From contig CALXRP010000004.1 in the NCBI GenBank assembly GCA_944390885.1, forward strand, positions 1 to 64,000: a stretch of 64,000 nucleotides of DNA. Reading direction: 5' to 3'. This document shows, in pieces, positions 9,422-20,245 of the stretch. The notes beneath the pieces are model-generated. The model was not told the origin of the DNA and did not search any database. It was given only the letters and a program-made list of their open reading frames with translations. The DNA comes from an uncultured Alphaproteobacteria bacterium (GTDB lineage Bacteria; Pseudomonadota; Alphaproteobacteria; RF32; CAG-239). Positions within the stretch are counted from its first letter, which is position 1. The number at the start of each line of letters is the position of its first letter. Both the position numbers and the translations under genes were made by a program.

Positions 9422-10060
9422 ATGATGACAGCACTTATCTTATCGACACTCGGCGGTTACCTGCTCGGCTCCGTACCTTTTGGCCTTGTTTTAACTCGCA
9501 TGGCAGGCCTGGGAGATATCCGCAAGATAGGCTCAGGCAATATCGGCGCCACCAATGTTCTGCGCACCGGACGCAAAGATCTGGCTTTGCTGACGGTTCT
9601 GCTGGACGCTTTTAAAGCCGGTATCGCCGCCCTGATTGCCAAACATCTGGTAACCAACGAGGCTATGATGTTTTGCGGCTATCTGACTTCTGTCAATACG
9701 GTCGCAGCTCTTATTGCCGGCACGGCTGCCATCATCGGGCACAATTTTCCGGTATGGCTCAAGTTCAAAGGCGGCAAAGGCGTGGCCTCTGCTTTTGGTT
9801 TTATTCTGGCTTTATCACCGGCCGTTGCCGGTCTGGCGCTTCTGACCTGGCTGGTGATTGCCTTCACCACCCGCTATTCTTCTTTGTCGGCAATAACGGC
9901 AGCAATCATGGTTCCTGTTTATGCCTTTTTTCTGACTTCACCGATTTATGCGTTTTTTTATACCGCAATCGCGCTTCTGATTCTGCTCCGCCACCATGCC
10001 AACATCGCCCGCTTGATTAAAGGCGAAGAAAGCAAAATTTCTTTTAAGAAGAAAAAATGA
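9422..10060 (+). CDS. plsY: Acyl-phosphate glycerol-3-phosphate acyltransferase PlsY
   Basis: PlsY acylates glycerol-3-phosphate with acyl-phosphate at the inner membrane, the first step of phosphatidate synthesis. It has 212 residues with five or more membrane segments. All three family motifs are visible: GSVPFG near residue 16, GSGNIGATNVLR near 38, and FPVWLKFKGGKGVAS near 115. GAGG lies eight bases before the first ATG. The stop overlaps the dprA start by four bases (ATGA). Confidence 0.95.
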   Translation: MMTALILSTLGGYLLGSVPFGLVLTRMAGLGDIRKIGSGNIGATNVLRTGRKDLALLTVLLDAFKAGIAALIAKHLVTNEAMMFCGYLTSVNTVAALIAGTAAIIGHNFPVWLKFKGGKGVASAFGFILALSPAVAGLALLTWLVIAFTTRYSSLSAITAAIMVPVYAFFLTSPIYAFFYTAIALLILLRHHANIARLIKGEESKISFKKKK

Positions 10061-11169
10061 GCAAAGAAAAAGAAACAGAAATCATAGACTGCCTGCGCCT
10101 GATCAATTCAGAAAACATCGGGCCGGTTACTTTTTACAAACTAATTGACAAATATGGTACTGCTGCTGCCGCGCTGGATGCCCTGCCGACAGAAATGAAA
10201 ATTTCCCCCTGCCCGAAAGCAGACGCTGAAGCCGAGTATGAAAGGGCACATAAAATCGGCGCAAAAATCATCACTTACCGCGACCGGGAGTATCCCGCTT
10301 TGTTAAAACCGCTCAATGACCGCCCGCCGTTATTATATGTCCTTGGCAACCCCGGGCTGCTCAACCTGCCGCTCAGCATTTCCATTGTCGGCGCACGCAA
10401 TGCGACGATCAACGGCCGCAAAACCGCCTCAAAAATTGCCCATGATCTGACCAACAATAAAATTTTGGTCATCTCAGGAATGGCGCGCGGTATCGATTCG
10501 GCAGCTCATAAAGGAGCAATGTACGCCTGCAACCGGCAAGGTCCAACGATAGCCGTGCTCGGAACCGGCGTTGACATTCCTTATCCCAAAGAAAACGCAA
10601 GCCTGTATAACCAAATCATCGAGCAAGGCGCCATTGTTTCGGAATTTCCTCTCGGTACTTTGCCGCAAGCTGCCAATTTTCCGCGCCGCAACCGCATTGT
10701 TGCCGGACTTTCCTGCGGAACATTGGTTGTTGAAGCCTCTTTAAATTCCGGTTCGCTGATTACCGCCCGGTTGGCCTTGGAACAAGGACGTGATATTTTT
10801 GCCGTTCCCGGCTCGCCGCAGGATAACCGCTCGCTCGGTCCCAACAAATTAATCAAAGACGGCGCGGTTCTGGTTGAATCCGCTGACGATATTTTGGAAA
10901 CCTTATCCCAAACCCACAGTGTTCAACTGACAGAATATATTGACAAGTTGCAAAAAAATGCCGATATTCCGGAAGAAGAAAACGAAGCGGAAGATTTGCC
11001 GGAAAACATCTGCCTGGTCGACTACATCAGCCGCGAAGGCGTTTATGTTGACGAACTGATTCGCGCAACCGGCCTGACGGTTTCCGAACTCTCGCCGCTC
11101 CTTTTGGAATTGGAATTAAACGGTAAAATCGAAAGACAGCCCGGCAACAAAGTTGCCTTGATAAAATAG
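10057..11169 (+). CDS. dprA: DNA processing protein DprA
   Basis: DprA binds incoming single-stranded DNA during natural transformation and loads RecA. The 370 residues contain an N-terminal SAM-like helical part. A Rossmann-type domain follows, with SIVGARNATINGR near residue 108, ISGMARGIDSAAHKGA near 143 and FPRRNRIVAGLS near 208. The C-terminal winged helix is near 315-368. It is translationally coupled to plsY by overlap and followed by topA after 12 bases. No other competence gene is in the window. Confidence 0.94.
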   Translation: MSKEKETEIIDCLRLINSENIGPVTFYKLIDKYGTAAAALDALPTEMKISPCPKADAEAEYERAHKIGAKIITYRDREYPALLKPLNDRPPLLYVLGNPGLLNLPLSISIVGARNATINGRKTASKIAHDLTNNKILVISGMARGIDSAAHKGAMYACNRQGPTIAVLGTGVDIPYPKENASLYNQIIEQGAIVSEFPLGTLPQAANFPRRNRIVAGLSCGTLVVEASLNSGSLITARLALEQGRDIFAVPGSPQDNRSLGPNKLIKDGAVLVESADDILETLSQTHSVQLTEYIDKLQKNADIPEEENEAEDLPENICLVDYISREGVYVDELIRATGLTVSELSPLLLELELNGKIERQPGNKVALIK

Positions 11170-11181
11170 AGACGGAAGAAA

Positions 11182-13635
11182 ATGAAGTTAGTTATTGTAG
11201 AATCTCCGGCCAAAGCCAAAACCATCAACAAATACCTCGGCAGTGATTATAAAGTTCTTGCCAGTTTCGGTCACATCCGCGACTTGCCGAGCAAAGACGG
11301 CTCCGTTAAACCGGACGAAGATTTTGCCATGAGCTGGGAATTAAGCCCCGGCGGCCAAAAGCGTTTAAAAGACATCATCGATGCCGTCAAAGACGCCGAT
11401 ACCATCATCCTCGCATCCGACCCGGATAGAGAAGGAGAAGCCATCGCCTGGCATATTCTGGAAGAATTGAAAAACCGCAAAAAAATCAAAGACAAAAAAA
11501 TTGAACGCGTTGTCTTTCACGAAATCACCAAACGTGCCGTTACGGAAGCCATCAAAAACCCGCGTCAGATTGACGACAACCTGGTCTCAGCTTATATGGC
11601 GCGCCGTGCTTTGGACTATCTCGTCGGCTTCACCTTGTCGCCGGTCTTATGGCGCAAGCTCCCTGGTTCCAAATCGGCCGGACGTGTCCAATCCGTTGCC
11701 CTGCGCCTGATTTGCGACCGCGAAACCGAGATTGAAAAGTTCAAACCGGAAGAATATTGGACAATCGACGTTGATCTGATTACCCAAACCCAGGCGTTGA
11801 TAAAATCGCACCTGATGACGCTCGACGGCAAAAAGCTTGAAAAATTTGACATCAATACTGAAGAAAAAGCCCTTGCCGCCAAAGCCAAAATCGAGGCACA
11901 GGAGTTTAGCATTGCCAGCGTTGAACGCAAAAAAGCCAACCGTTATCCGGCGCCGCCGTTCACAACCTCGACCCTGCAGCAGGAAGCCGCCCGCAAATTG
12001 CGTTATTCGGCCAAAAAGACCATGCAGATTGCCCAAAAACTTTATGAAGCCGGTTTGATTACATATATGCGTACCGACGCGGTAAACCTTTCTCAGGAGG
12101 CCATTACCGCCTGCCGCGAGGCTATCGTAAAATATTTTGGCGAGGCTTATCTGCCCAAAACGGCCAAGGAATACAAAACCAAGTCCAAAAACGCACAGGA
12201 AGCACATGAAGCCATCCGTCCGTCCGACGTGATGAATACGCCGAAGAAAATGGAAACCAAGCTGGATTCCGATTCTCACAAACTGTATGAACTGATCTGG
12301 AAACGTACAGTCGCCTGTCAGATGAATCCGGCGGTTTTGGATAAGGTCACAATCGATTCGATTTCTGCCGACAAACAAATCATCCTGCGCGCCAACGGAC
12401 AAGTCATCAATTTTGACGGGTTCCTCAAACTGTATCAGGAAAGCAAAGACGACAGCGAGGAAGACGATGAAAATCGTATTCTGCCGAATGTTGAGGAAGG
12501 TGAAAACGTCAACAAGGGAGAAATCACCACCGACCAGCATTTCACCACGCCGCCGCCGCGCTTTACCGAAGCCAGCCTGGTAAAAAAACTGGAAGAACTC
12601 GGTATCGGTCGTCCGTCAACTTATGCAACGATCATCTCCGTGCTGCAGGAACGCAAATATGTCCGGGTCGAAAAACTGCGCTTTATTCCGGAAGATCGCG
12701 GACGTATCGTTACCGTATTTCTGGAAAACTTTTTCAAAAAATATGTAGAATACGACTTTACGGCTCAACTGGAAGAATACCTGGACGACATCTCCGCCGG
12801 AGAAATGGAATGGAAAAAGCTCCTGGGCGGTTTTTGGGCAAAATTCATTAAGACGGTTGAATCGGTTCAACCGCTGCAAATTACCGAAGTCATCAACAAG
12901 ATTGATGAAGCGCTGTCTTTCCACCTCTTCCCGCCGCGTGAAGACGGCTCTGACCCGAGAGTGTGCCCGGAATGCGGCAAAGGCCGCCTGAGTATCAAAC
13001 TCGGCAAATTCGGTGCCTTTATCGGCTGTTCCAATTATCCGGAATGCAAATATACCAAACCGCTGGTCGACACCGCCGATGAAGAAGCCGCCGATTCGCA
13101 AAAGCCCAAATCCGGCGAGGACAAAGTTCTGGGCGAGCTGAACGGGATGAAAATTTACCTCAAAAAAGGCCCGTACGGATTTTATCTGCAACTGGGCGAA
13201 GACGCTACGGCAACAACCGAAAAACCAAAACGTTCCGCCTTGCCCAAAAATCTGAGTCCGGAAGAAATCACATATGAACAGGCGGCAACATTATTAAGCT
13301 TGCCCAAACAACTCGGCAACGGCATTGAGGTCAATATCGGAAAATTCGGCCCCTATATCAAACAGGGCGGAAAATCAAAATCGCTGACCGGCAATGACAA
13401 TATTTTCAACATCACGGTGGAGCGGGCGGAAGAAATCTTAAAGAACGTTGCCGAACGTCCGGCCGGAAAAGTCATCGGGCAACACCCGAAAGACAAAACC
13501 GATATTACATTGAATGTCGGACGTTACGGTCCATATCTGAAATGGGGCAAAAACAACTATGCCCTGCCGAAAGCGCTAAAAGACAAAGAACCGACTTTGG
13601 AAGAAGCGCTTCAGGTTATTAATGCCAAAAAATAG
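11182..13635 (+). CDS. topA: DNA topoisomerase I
   Basis: Type IA topoisomerase that relaxes negative supercoils. The 817 residues start with a Toprim domain (LVIVESPAKAKTINKYLG) whose acidic triad lies in ILASDPDREGEAIAWH. The catalytic tyrosine is in GLITYMRTDAVNLS, near residue 295. One C4 zinc ribbon (CPECGKGR...CSNYPECKY) is near 595-625. Lys-rich repeats of the type GKFGPYIK and GRYGPYLKWG follow at the C-terminus. It ends the plsY-dprA-topA operon ahead of a strong terminator. Confidence 0.96.
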   Translation: MKLVIVESPAKAKTINKYLGSDYKVLASFGHIRDLPSKDGSVKPDEDFAMSWELSPGGQKRLKDIIDAVKDADTIILASDPDREGEAIAWHILEELKNRKKIKDKKIERVVFHEITKRAVTEAIKNPRQIDDNLVSAYMARRALDYLVGFTLSPVLWRKLPGSKSAGRVQSVALRLICDRETEIEKFKPEEYWTIDVDLITQTQALIKSHLMTLDGKKLEKFDINTEEKALAAKAKIEAQEFSIASVERKKANRYPAPPFTTSTLQQEAARKLRYSAKKTMQIAQKLYEAGLITYMRTDAVNLSQEAITACREAIVKYFGEAYLPKTAKEYKTKSKNAQEAHEAIRPSDVMNTPKKMETKLDSDSHKLYELIWKRTVACQMNPAVLDKVTIDSISADKQIILRANGQVINFDGFLKLYQESKDDSEEDDENRILPNVEEGENVNKGEITTDQHFTTPPPRFTEASLVKKLEELGIGRPSTYATIISVLQERKYVRVEKLRFIPEDRGRIVTVFLENFFKKYVEYDFTAQLEEYLDDISAGEMEWKKLLGGFWAKFIKTVESVQPLQITEVINKIDEALSFHLFPPREDGSDPRVCPECGKGRLSIKLGKFGAFIGCSNYPECKYTKPLVDTADEEAADSQKPKSGEDKVLGELNGMKIYLKKGPYGFYLQLGEDATATTEKPKRSALPKNLSPEEITYEQAATLLSLPKQLGNGIEVNIGKFGPYIKQGGKSKSLTGNDNIFNITVERAEEILKNVAERPAGKVIGQHPKDKTDITLNVGRYGPYLKWGKNNYALPKALKDKEPTLEEALQVINAKK

Positions 13636-13680
13636 GCGCTTTCACATTCTAAAAAATGAGAAATTTTATCCTCTAAAAAA

Positions 13681-13711
13681 GCATGCCGGACGATGTCCGG
13701 CATGCTTTTTT
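13681..13711. terminator. Bidirectional terminator between topA and rodA
   Basis: A perfect 11-bp stem (GCATGCCGGAC / GTCCGGCATGC, loop GAT) is flanked by A6 on the left and T6 on the right, so it can end both topA and the convergent mreB-rodA operon. Its T-run touches the rodA stop codon. Confidence 0.85.
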
Positions 13712-14858
13712 AATCAGATTTTCCGAGATTAACATTCCTGTTGATATGAACGCACAATATAATCCCAAAAGACGCCATTACCGATAAGATAACCGTACCG
13801 CCGTAAGAAATCAGCGGCAGCGGAATTCCGACCACCGGCAACAGTCCCAAAACCATTGCCGTATTAATACAAACATACAGAAAAAAGTTTGTCGCCAGTC
13901 CGATCGCCACCAACTTACCGAAATAGCTCGTGCTGCGCAGAGCAAAAGCAAAACTGTAAGCAATAATCAGCATATTCAGCAAAATCACAAACACGGCACC
14001 GACCATTCCGAATTCCTCGGAAAGCATTGTAAAAATAAAGTCGGTATGCTTCTCCGGCAAAAAGTTCAAATGGCTTTGCGTTCCTTTCAAAAAGCCCTTA
14101 CCGAACACACCACCCGAACCGAGCGCAATTTTAGATTGGATAATATGATACCCGGCCCCCAGCGGATCTCTTTCCGGATTCAAAAAGGTCAAAACGCGGT
14201 TCTGCTGATATTCCCGCAAAAAATGCCACGCAACCGGTGCCATAATAACCGCGCCTAAAAATACCGCGCCAAACTTCCACAATTGCACACCGACCACAAA
14301 AAACATCGCACCGGCCGTCATCAAAAGCATCATCGCCGTTCCCAAATCCGGCTGGGTCAAAACCAGAAAGGCCGGAAACAAAACCATCAAAAGCGGGGGA
14401 ATGATACCACGAACCGTTTCAATAGTCTGCAGAGATGTTCCGTGAAAATATTTTGCCAAAGCCAAAACCAACGCGATTTTCATCAGCTCGGACGGCTGCA
14501 GATTAAAAAACTTCAAATTAATCCAACGCTGCGCCCCCATACCGACATGGCCCATAATCTCTACATAAATCAGTAAAAGTAAAACCACAAAATAAAAGAA
14601 ATAAGCATAGCGCAGCAAATATTTAATATTAATCATCGCCAAAAAGATCATCAGTCCGAAAGCCACGCAAAACCGCAAAAGATGCTTCAGCGCCCACTGA
14701 TTCCAATCCCCGTTTGCCGCCGAATAGAGCATGACAACCCCGACCGAAACCAAAAGCACAATAAACAAAATATAAGAAAAGCTTAAGTTAAAAAACTTTT
14801 CTTTCAAAGACATGCTCTGGTTTCTGATACTTGTTTCATAAAATTTATACATCGGCAC
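13710..14858 (-). CDS. rodA: Peptidoglycan glycosyltransferase RodA
   Basis: RodA is the SEDS-family glycan polymerase of the elongasome, working with PBP2 in the inner membrane. The 382 residues contain about ten membrane segments. SEDS landmarks are visible: GMGAQRWINL with the QPSELMKIALVLALA segment near residue 130, the PEKHTDFIFTMLSEEFG loop near 275, and the C-terminal GIPLPLISYGGT. It begins four bases after mrdA and is the last gene of mreBCD-mrdA-rodA. Confidence 0.95.
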   Translation of the reverse strand: MPMYKFYETSIRNQSMSLKEKFFNLSFSYILFIVLLVSVGVVMLYSAANGDWNQWALKHLLRFCVAFGLMIFLAMINIKYLLRYAYFFYFVVLLLLIYVEIMGHVGMGAQRWINLKFFNLQPSELMKIALVLALAKYFHGTSLQTIETVRGIIPPLLMVLFPAFLVLTQPDLGTAMMLLMTAGAMFFVVGVQLWKFGAVFLGAVIMAPVAWHFLREYQQNRVLTFLNPERDPLGAGYHIIQSKIALGSGGVFGKGFLKGTQSHLNFLPEKHTDFIFTMLSEEFGMVGAVFVILLNMLIIAYSFAFALRSTSYFGKLVAIGLATNFFLYVCINTAMVLGLLPVVGIPLPLISYGGTVILSVMASFGIILCVHINRNVNLGKSD

Positions 14859-14862
14859 AATC

Positions 14863-16686
14863 CTATTCTATCACCTTTTTAACCGGGTCAAGTTTTAACG
14901 TTTCTTGCAGAAGTTTGCTGGCAATCGGTGCCGCCACGGAAGAACCGCCGCCGCCGTGTTCCACCAAAACCACAACGGCATATTTCGGATTATTATGTGG
15001 AGCATAGCCGACAAACAAGGCATGATTTCGGAGCCGCCACGGCAGCTCGCTTTCCTTCAAAATACCGGTCTGGCGTTCTTTCAGAGAAATACGCCGCACT
15101 TGGGTTGTTCCGGTTTTTCCGCCCATTTTCATACCGTTATAATCAAAGCGAGACATATAGGCTGTCCCGCCGGGAACATTCACCACATTAAACATTCCTT
15201 CTTTCACAATATCAAGGTAAGTCGGAGACAAATTGATTTTTTTGATGTTTTTCTGTTCCTCTTCGCTCACGCGCAAAAATGTCGGCTTAACCTCATAACC
15301 GCCATTCACCAACCGGGCCATCATCGTCACCAGCTGCAGCGGCGTTGTCAAAATATATCCCTGCCCGATACCGGAAATCAGCGTTTCCCCCGGGTGCCAA
15401 GGCTCCTTATAACGCCTTTGTTTCCAATCCTTATCCGGAATCAAACCGGCTTTTTCATTATCCAGTCCGATACCGATTTTCTCTCCCAGCCCAAGACGAC
15501 GGGCCATATCGGCAATTTTCTCGATTCCGACTTTTTGCGCCGTTTCATAAAAGAAAATATCGCAGGAATGTTGCAAAGCCTGCACCACGTCTAAATACCC
15601 GTGCCCTGAATGTTTCCAGCAGTGGAACGGATGCGACCCCAAAAACATTTTTCCGGCGCAGAAAAAACGCGTTTCCGGTTTTATGGCACCGGATTCCAAC
15701 CCGGCAAGCGCAACAATCATCTTAAAAGTCGACCCCGGAGAATATTGACCGGCAATCACTTTATTGGTCAGCGGATGACGTTCATTATTAAGCAAAGCTT
15801 TCCAATCATCATTGCTTATTCCGGTTACCATTAGGTTCGGATCATAGGACGGTGTTGAAACAAAAGCCAAAATCTCACCATTATGAACATCCATCAGTAC
15901 AACCGCGCCGCTTTCTTCTCCCAAAAGCTCAAAAGCTTTTGACTGCAGCCTGGCATCAATGCTCAAATCAACCCTTTCCCCTAAAACACCGTCATTTTTT
16001 TCAATCTCTTTCATCACCCGGCCATAGGCATTAACTTCCAGTTTTTGGTTGCCTCCCCGGCCGCGCAAACGCTTCTCAAAAAATTTCTCAATCCCCGCTT
16101 TGCCGATCTTAAAACCGGGAACTTCCAACAACGGATCATCTTTCACATCACTGTCCGAAACTGATGATACATACCCGAGCAGATGCGTCATCTTTTCACC
16201 GAAAGGATAATAACGTGACAACCCCTCGTCAATCACAATCCCTGGCAGACTCGGTGCATTAAGCTGGATTTTTGCCACCTCTTCCCAGGTCAGATTATCT
16301 TTGATCTTGATTGGCACAAAACTTCTTTTCCGCTTCAGTTCTTTTTTAATTTTTTCCTCTTCAGCTTCAGTCAACGGCATAATTTTCTTAAAAGCATCTA
16401 AAGTTTCCTGCACATTCGTCGTCTGTTCCGCCACAATGGAAACTTGAAAATTCTGCCGGTTAGATGCCAAATGTTCCTGATTTCGGTCATAAATAATCCC
16501 GCGCGGCGGAATCAGCAAACGAGTACTGATTCGGTTTTCATCTGCCAGCATTTTATATTTATCGGCCTGATAAACCTGCAAATAATAAAGCCGCCCGATA
16601 ATAACCACAAACATAAAAAACTCTGCGGCTGCCAAAATCAGCGACCGTTTGATTAAAACTTTTCCTTTATCATTGTCACGGTTCAT
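14863..16686 (-). CDS. mrdA: Penicillin-binding protein 2 (transpeptidase)
   Basis: Class B PBP that cross-links peptidoglycan during elongation. A single N-terminal membrane helix lies at residues 12-36. The dimerisation domain starts with PPRGIIYDRN at about 60-70. The transpeptidase domain has the active-site SxxK motif S319-T-F-K322, HSCD near residue 380 in the second-motif position, and GGKTGTTQV near 525. Its 607 residues match the family. It starts two bases after mreD and is followed by its partner rodA. Confidence 0.95.
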   Translation of the reverse strand: MNRDNDKGKVLIKRSLILAAAEFFMFVVIIGRLYYLQVYQADKYKMLADENRISTRLLIPPRGIIYDRNQEHLASNRQNFQVSIVAEQTTNVQETLDAFKKIMPLTEAEEEKIKKELKRKRSFVPIKIKDNLTWEEVAKIQLNAPSLPGIVIDEGLSRYYPFGEKMTHLLGYVSSVSDSDVKDDPLLEVPGFKIGKAGIEKFFEKRLRGRGGNQKLEVNAYGRVMKEIEKNDGVLGERVDLSIDARLQSKAFELLGEESGAVVLMDVHNGEILAFVSTPSYDPNLMVTGISNDDWKALLNNERHPLTNKVIAGQYSPGSTFKMIVALAGLESGAIKPETRFFCAGKMFLGSHPFHCWKHSGHGYLDVVQALQHSCDIFFYETAQKVGIEKIADMARRLGLGEKIGIGLDNEKAGLIPDKDWKQRRYKEPWHPGETLISGIGQGYILTTPLQLVTMMARLVNGGYEVKPTFLRVSEEEQKNIKKINLSPTYLDIVKEGMFNVVNVPGGTAYMSRFDYNGMKMGGKTGTTQVRRISLKERQTGILKESELPWRLRNHALFVGYAPHNNPKYAVVVLVEHGGGGSSVAAPIASKLLQETLKLDPVKKVIE

Positions 16687-16688
16687 GC

Positions 16689-17207
16689 CTATTCCTCATC
16701 CGCAATCATATTATTCTGTACAAAAGCCAAGACCAGGCTCAAAAACGGATATACCGCCACGGTAAACATAAAACTGAAAAACACCATCGAAAACGGCAAA
16801 AACTGTGCATAATAAATTGATAAAATCAGCCATTTTGTAAAAAACGCCGCAAAAGACATAATCATAAACCCATACCAGGTAATGACAAAAGGCTTGCCGT
16901 TAAAAAAACGAACCAGACTGTTTAACAGCACATAAAGAACCAGCATAGAAAAAATATTGGCACCGAACGGTACATTACTGATAATATCATCAACCAGCCC
17001 CAAAAAATAAACAGAAAGCAGATTAAACAAATCCGGACGGTGAATCAGCCAATAATAAACACACACAAACCCGACTGCAGGCCGGATGTTATGAACCGGA
17101 AAAAAATCAAGCGGCGTATAAGAGATGAACAACAGAAGCAGCGACGAGATAAGCGGCAACAACCTCTGCAAATAAGACATCAAATTTTCGTTCCAATCAT
17201 CAAGCAT
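16689..17207 (-). CDS. mreD: Rod shape-determining protein MreD
   Basis: Small inner-membrane protein of the elongasome. It has 172 residues with five or six hydrophobic helices and the MreD pattern YYWLIHRPDLFN near residue 50 and GLVDDIISNVPFGANIFS near 70. MreD sequences diverge strongly, so position between mreC and mrdA adds weight. It begins 18 bases after the mreC stop. Confidence 0.9.
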   Translation of the reverse strand: MLDDWNENLMSYLQRLLPLISSLLLLFISYTPLDFFPVHNIRPAVGFVCVYYWLIHRPDLFNLLSVYFLGLVDDIISNVPFGANIFSMLVLYVLLNSLVRFFNGKPFVITWYGFMIMSFAAFFTKWLILSIYYAQFLPFSMVFFSFMFTVAVYPFLSLVLAFVQNNMIADEE

Positions 17208-17225
17208 GCTTTTTCCTGCCGCCGG

Positions 17226-18071
17226 TTAATCGATCAAAACATCATCCAGATTATAATCCACCAGCTTAATATACTCCAAGCGGTCAAGATTGCTAAAAGT
17301 CGTGACCTTCACATTATTTTTTTCAATTGAGCTGATTCTGCCGATCGGAAGCCCTGCCGGAAAAACACCGGCAACACCGGAAGTCACGATTCTGTCACCA
17401 ACAGAAAGTTCAGCTTCCAACGGGATAAAAATCATCTTCGGATACGGTGTATTGTCACCGGACAAAATACCCCGCACCCGCGTCCGCTCAACCATTACCG
17501 GAATTTTCGAGTTAATATCGGTAATCAGGATGATTTTGGAATACATTTCACCAACCTTGTCAATTCTTCCGACAACGCCCTTATCGCTCAAAGCCACCTG
17601 CCCTTTTTTAACTTTATTAATATGTCCGGTATAAGCAATCAGCGAATGAGAAAAAGCATCACCTTCTTCGGCAATAACCCGTGCCGTCACATATTTGGCT
17701 TCCGGCGGCGGTGTATAATTAAGCATATTGGCCAACAGATTGTTCTCAATCTCCAGAGCTTTCGCCCGATCCAAAATCCCCATCAGATAACGGTTCTCAT
17801 CCCGCAGTTTTTTATTATCCGTCCTAATCTGTTTTAATTCTTTAAAATAATCATAAACTCCGGCAACTGCCTTGGCCGGAACCACAAAAACATCAATAAC
17901 CGGGCTCAAAACATCCGTCACAACAGATGATGTTTTCTCAATCAGAATGGTATCCGTCTTATTAATTAACATCAAAATAAAAGCCGATAAAAACAACAAT
18001 ACCAGCGCAAATTTTTTCGCCAGTTTTCTGATATTGCTGAAATGAATAAATAAGCTTTTCCGCCGTTTCAT
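17226..18071 (-). CDS. mreC: Rod shape-determining protein MreC
   Basis: MreC is the bitopic periplasmic scaffold that activates PBP2. The 281 residues have one membrane helix (about 18-37), then a coiled coil (about 65-110, EIENNLLANML region). The double beta-barrel domain contains IAYTGHINKVKKGQVAL and DRIVTSGVAGVFPAGLPIG near residue 225, the most conserved MreC stretch. A terminator-like hairpin separates it from mreB, which may lower its expression relative to mreB. Confidence 0.94.
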   Translation of the reverse strand: MKRRKSLFIHFSNIRKLAKKFALVLLFLSAFILMLINKTDTILIEKTSSVVTDVLSPVIDVFVVPAKAVAGVYDYFKELKQIRTDNKKLRDENRYLMGILDRAKALEIENNLLANMLNYTPPPEAKYVTARVIAEEGDAFSHSLIAYTGHINKVKKGQVALSDKGVVGRIDKVGEMYSKIILITDINSKIPVMVERTRVRGILSGDNTPYPKMIFIPLEAELSVGDRIVTSGVAGVFPAGLPIGRISSIEKNNVKVTTFSNLDRLEYIKLVDYNLDDVLID

Positions 18072-18090
18072 AATCGTCTTTCATTCCGAT

Positions 18091-18145
18091 AAAAAAACAA
18101 AGGAACGCCGGTCAGACGCAGCTCTGCACCTTTCCGGCTCCTTTG
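18091..18145 (-). terminator. Partial terminator between mreB and mreC
   Basis: On the minus strand CAAAGGAGCCGG pairs with CCGGCGTTCCTTTG across a loop of about 22 bases, followed by a run of seven T. It lies in the 86-base gap between mreB and mreC, so it would cut most transcripts after mreB and let a fraction through to mreC-mreD-mrdA-rodA. Confidence 0.65.
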
Positions 18146-18157
18146 CACAATCAGCAG

Positions 18158-19198
<1,041 letters not shown>

Positions 19199-19300
19199 TT
19201 AGATTTTCTCCACAAAAAAGATTTCACAAAATTTTGTTATTGCCATAATTTTTATAACCATAACGAATTTTATGCAACAGCTTATCTTTATTTTTTAACA

Positions 19301-20245
19301 TTAATTAACAATTTTTTTAACAACGGAATCATCACCGTCATAACAATGGTCTAAAATAATCTGAGCTGTCAGTTTGTTCGCAAACCATGTCCGCTGGCGC
19401 TTGGCATATTGCCTGCTGTGCAGTTTGGCTTTTTCAATTGCCTCTCTTTTGGAACACTGACCTTTCAGATAAGCCAACAGCTCCGGAACACCAAGCGCAT
19501 GCATTGCCGGAAGTTTATCACTATATTTTTTGGTATAAATATTTGCATAAATATTTTCGGCCTCTTCCAAAGCTCCGGCTTCCATCATCTTGTCAAAACG
19601 GCAAAAACAGCGCTCATCGAGTTCTTCCTGCGGCGGCAATATTTTTACCACGGTAAATTCGGCTTCCGGCAGCACCTTTCTCAGCGGCTGTTTGTGCCAC
19701 TCACTTAGCGTTTTTCCGGTATCAAGCCACACCTCGTAAGCACGCCGCACCCTCGTTGTATCATTGCGGTTCAGTCGAGCTGCCGCTTCAGCGTCAATCT
19801 CCGCCAGTTTGGCATGCAAAGACTGAACACCGTCGGTCTCAAGCATTTCCATAACTTTTTGACGAACTTCCGGCTTTGTTTCGGGGATTGGCGTCGTGCC
19901 GTTAATCAGATTGTCAATATACAGTCCCGTTCCACCGACAACAACCGGCATTTTTCCTTCGCCCCAGGCTTTTCTGATTTCTTCTGCTGCCAGATTAAGC
20001 CATTCCACAACCGATCCGTTCTTCTCAATTCCCCAAATTTCATAAAGCCGATGCGGCACGATTTTTTTGTCCCGATCATCCGGACAAGCAGACAATAACG
20101 GCGTGCAATCATAAACCTGCTGAGAGTCGGCATTAATAACCACACCGCCTGCGGCCTTGGCCACATCAAGCGCCAACTGCGACTTTCCGGAAGCTGTCGG
20201 CCCGGCAATGATTATAACCCTGCGTTTTTCTTGCTTGTCGTTCAT
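19301..20245 (-). CDS. miaA: tRNA dimethylallyltransferase MiaA
   Basis: MiaA prenylates A37 of tRNAs that read codons starting with U. The 314 residues have the P-loop GPTASGKS at 15-22, DSQQVYDCTPLL near 40, and the substrate-channel motif VVGGTGLYIDNLINGT near 100. The insertion domain that binds the anticodon stem precedes a C-terminal SRQYAKRQRTWF, which is diagnostic. The start codon directly abuts the ddl stop codon, so the two genes are co-translated. Confidence 0.95.
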   Translation of the reverse strand: MNDKQEKRRVIIIAGPTASGKSQLALDVAKAAGGVVINADSQQVYDCTPLLSACPDDRDKKIVPHRLYEIWGIEKNGSVVEWLNLAAEEIRKAWGEGKMPVVVGGTGLYIDNLINGTTPIPETKPEVRQKVMEMLETDGVQSLHAKLAEIDAEAAARLNRNDTTRVRRAYEVWLDTGKTLSEWHKQPLRKVLPEAEFTVVKILPPQEELDERCFCRFDKMMEAGALEEAENIYANIYTKKYSDKLPAMHALGVPELLAYLKGQCSKREAIEKAKLHSRQYAKRQRTWFANKLTAQIILDHCYDGDDSVVKKIVN

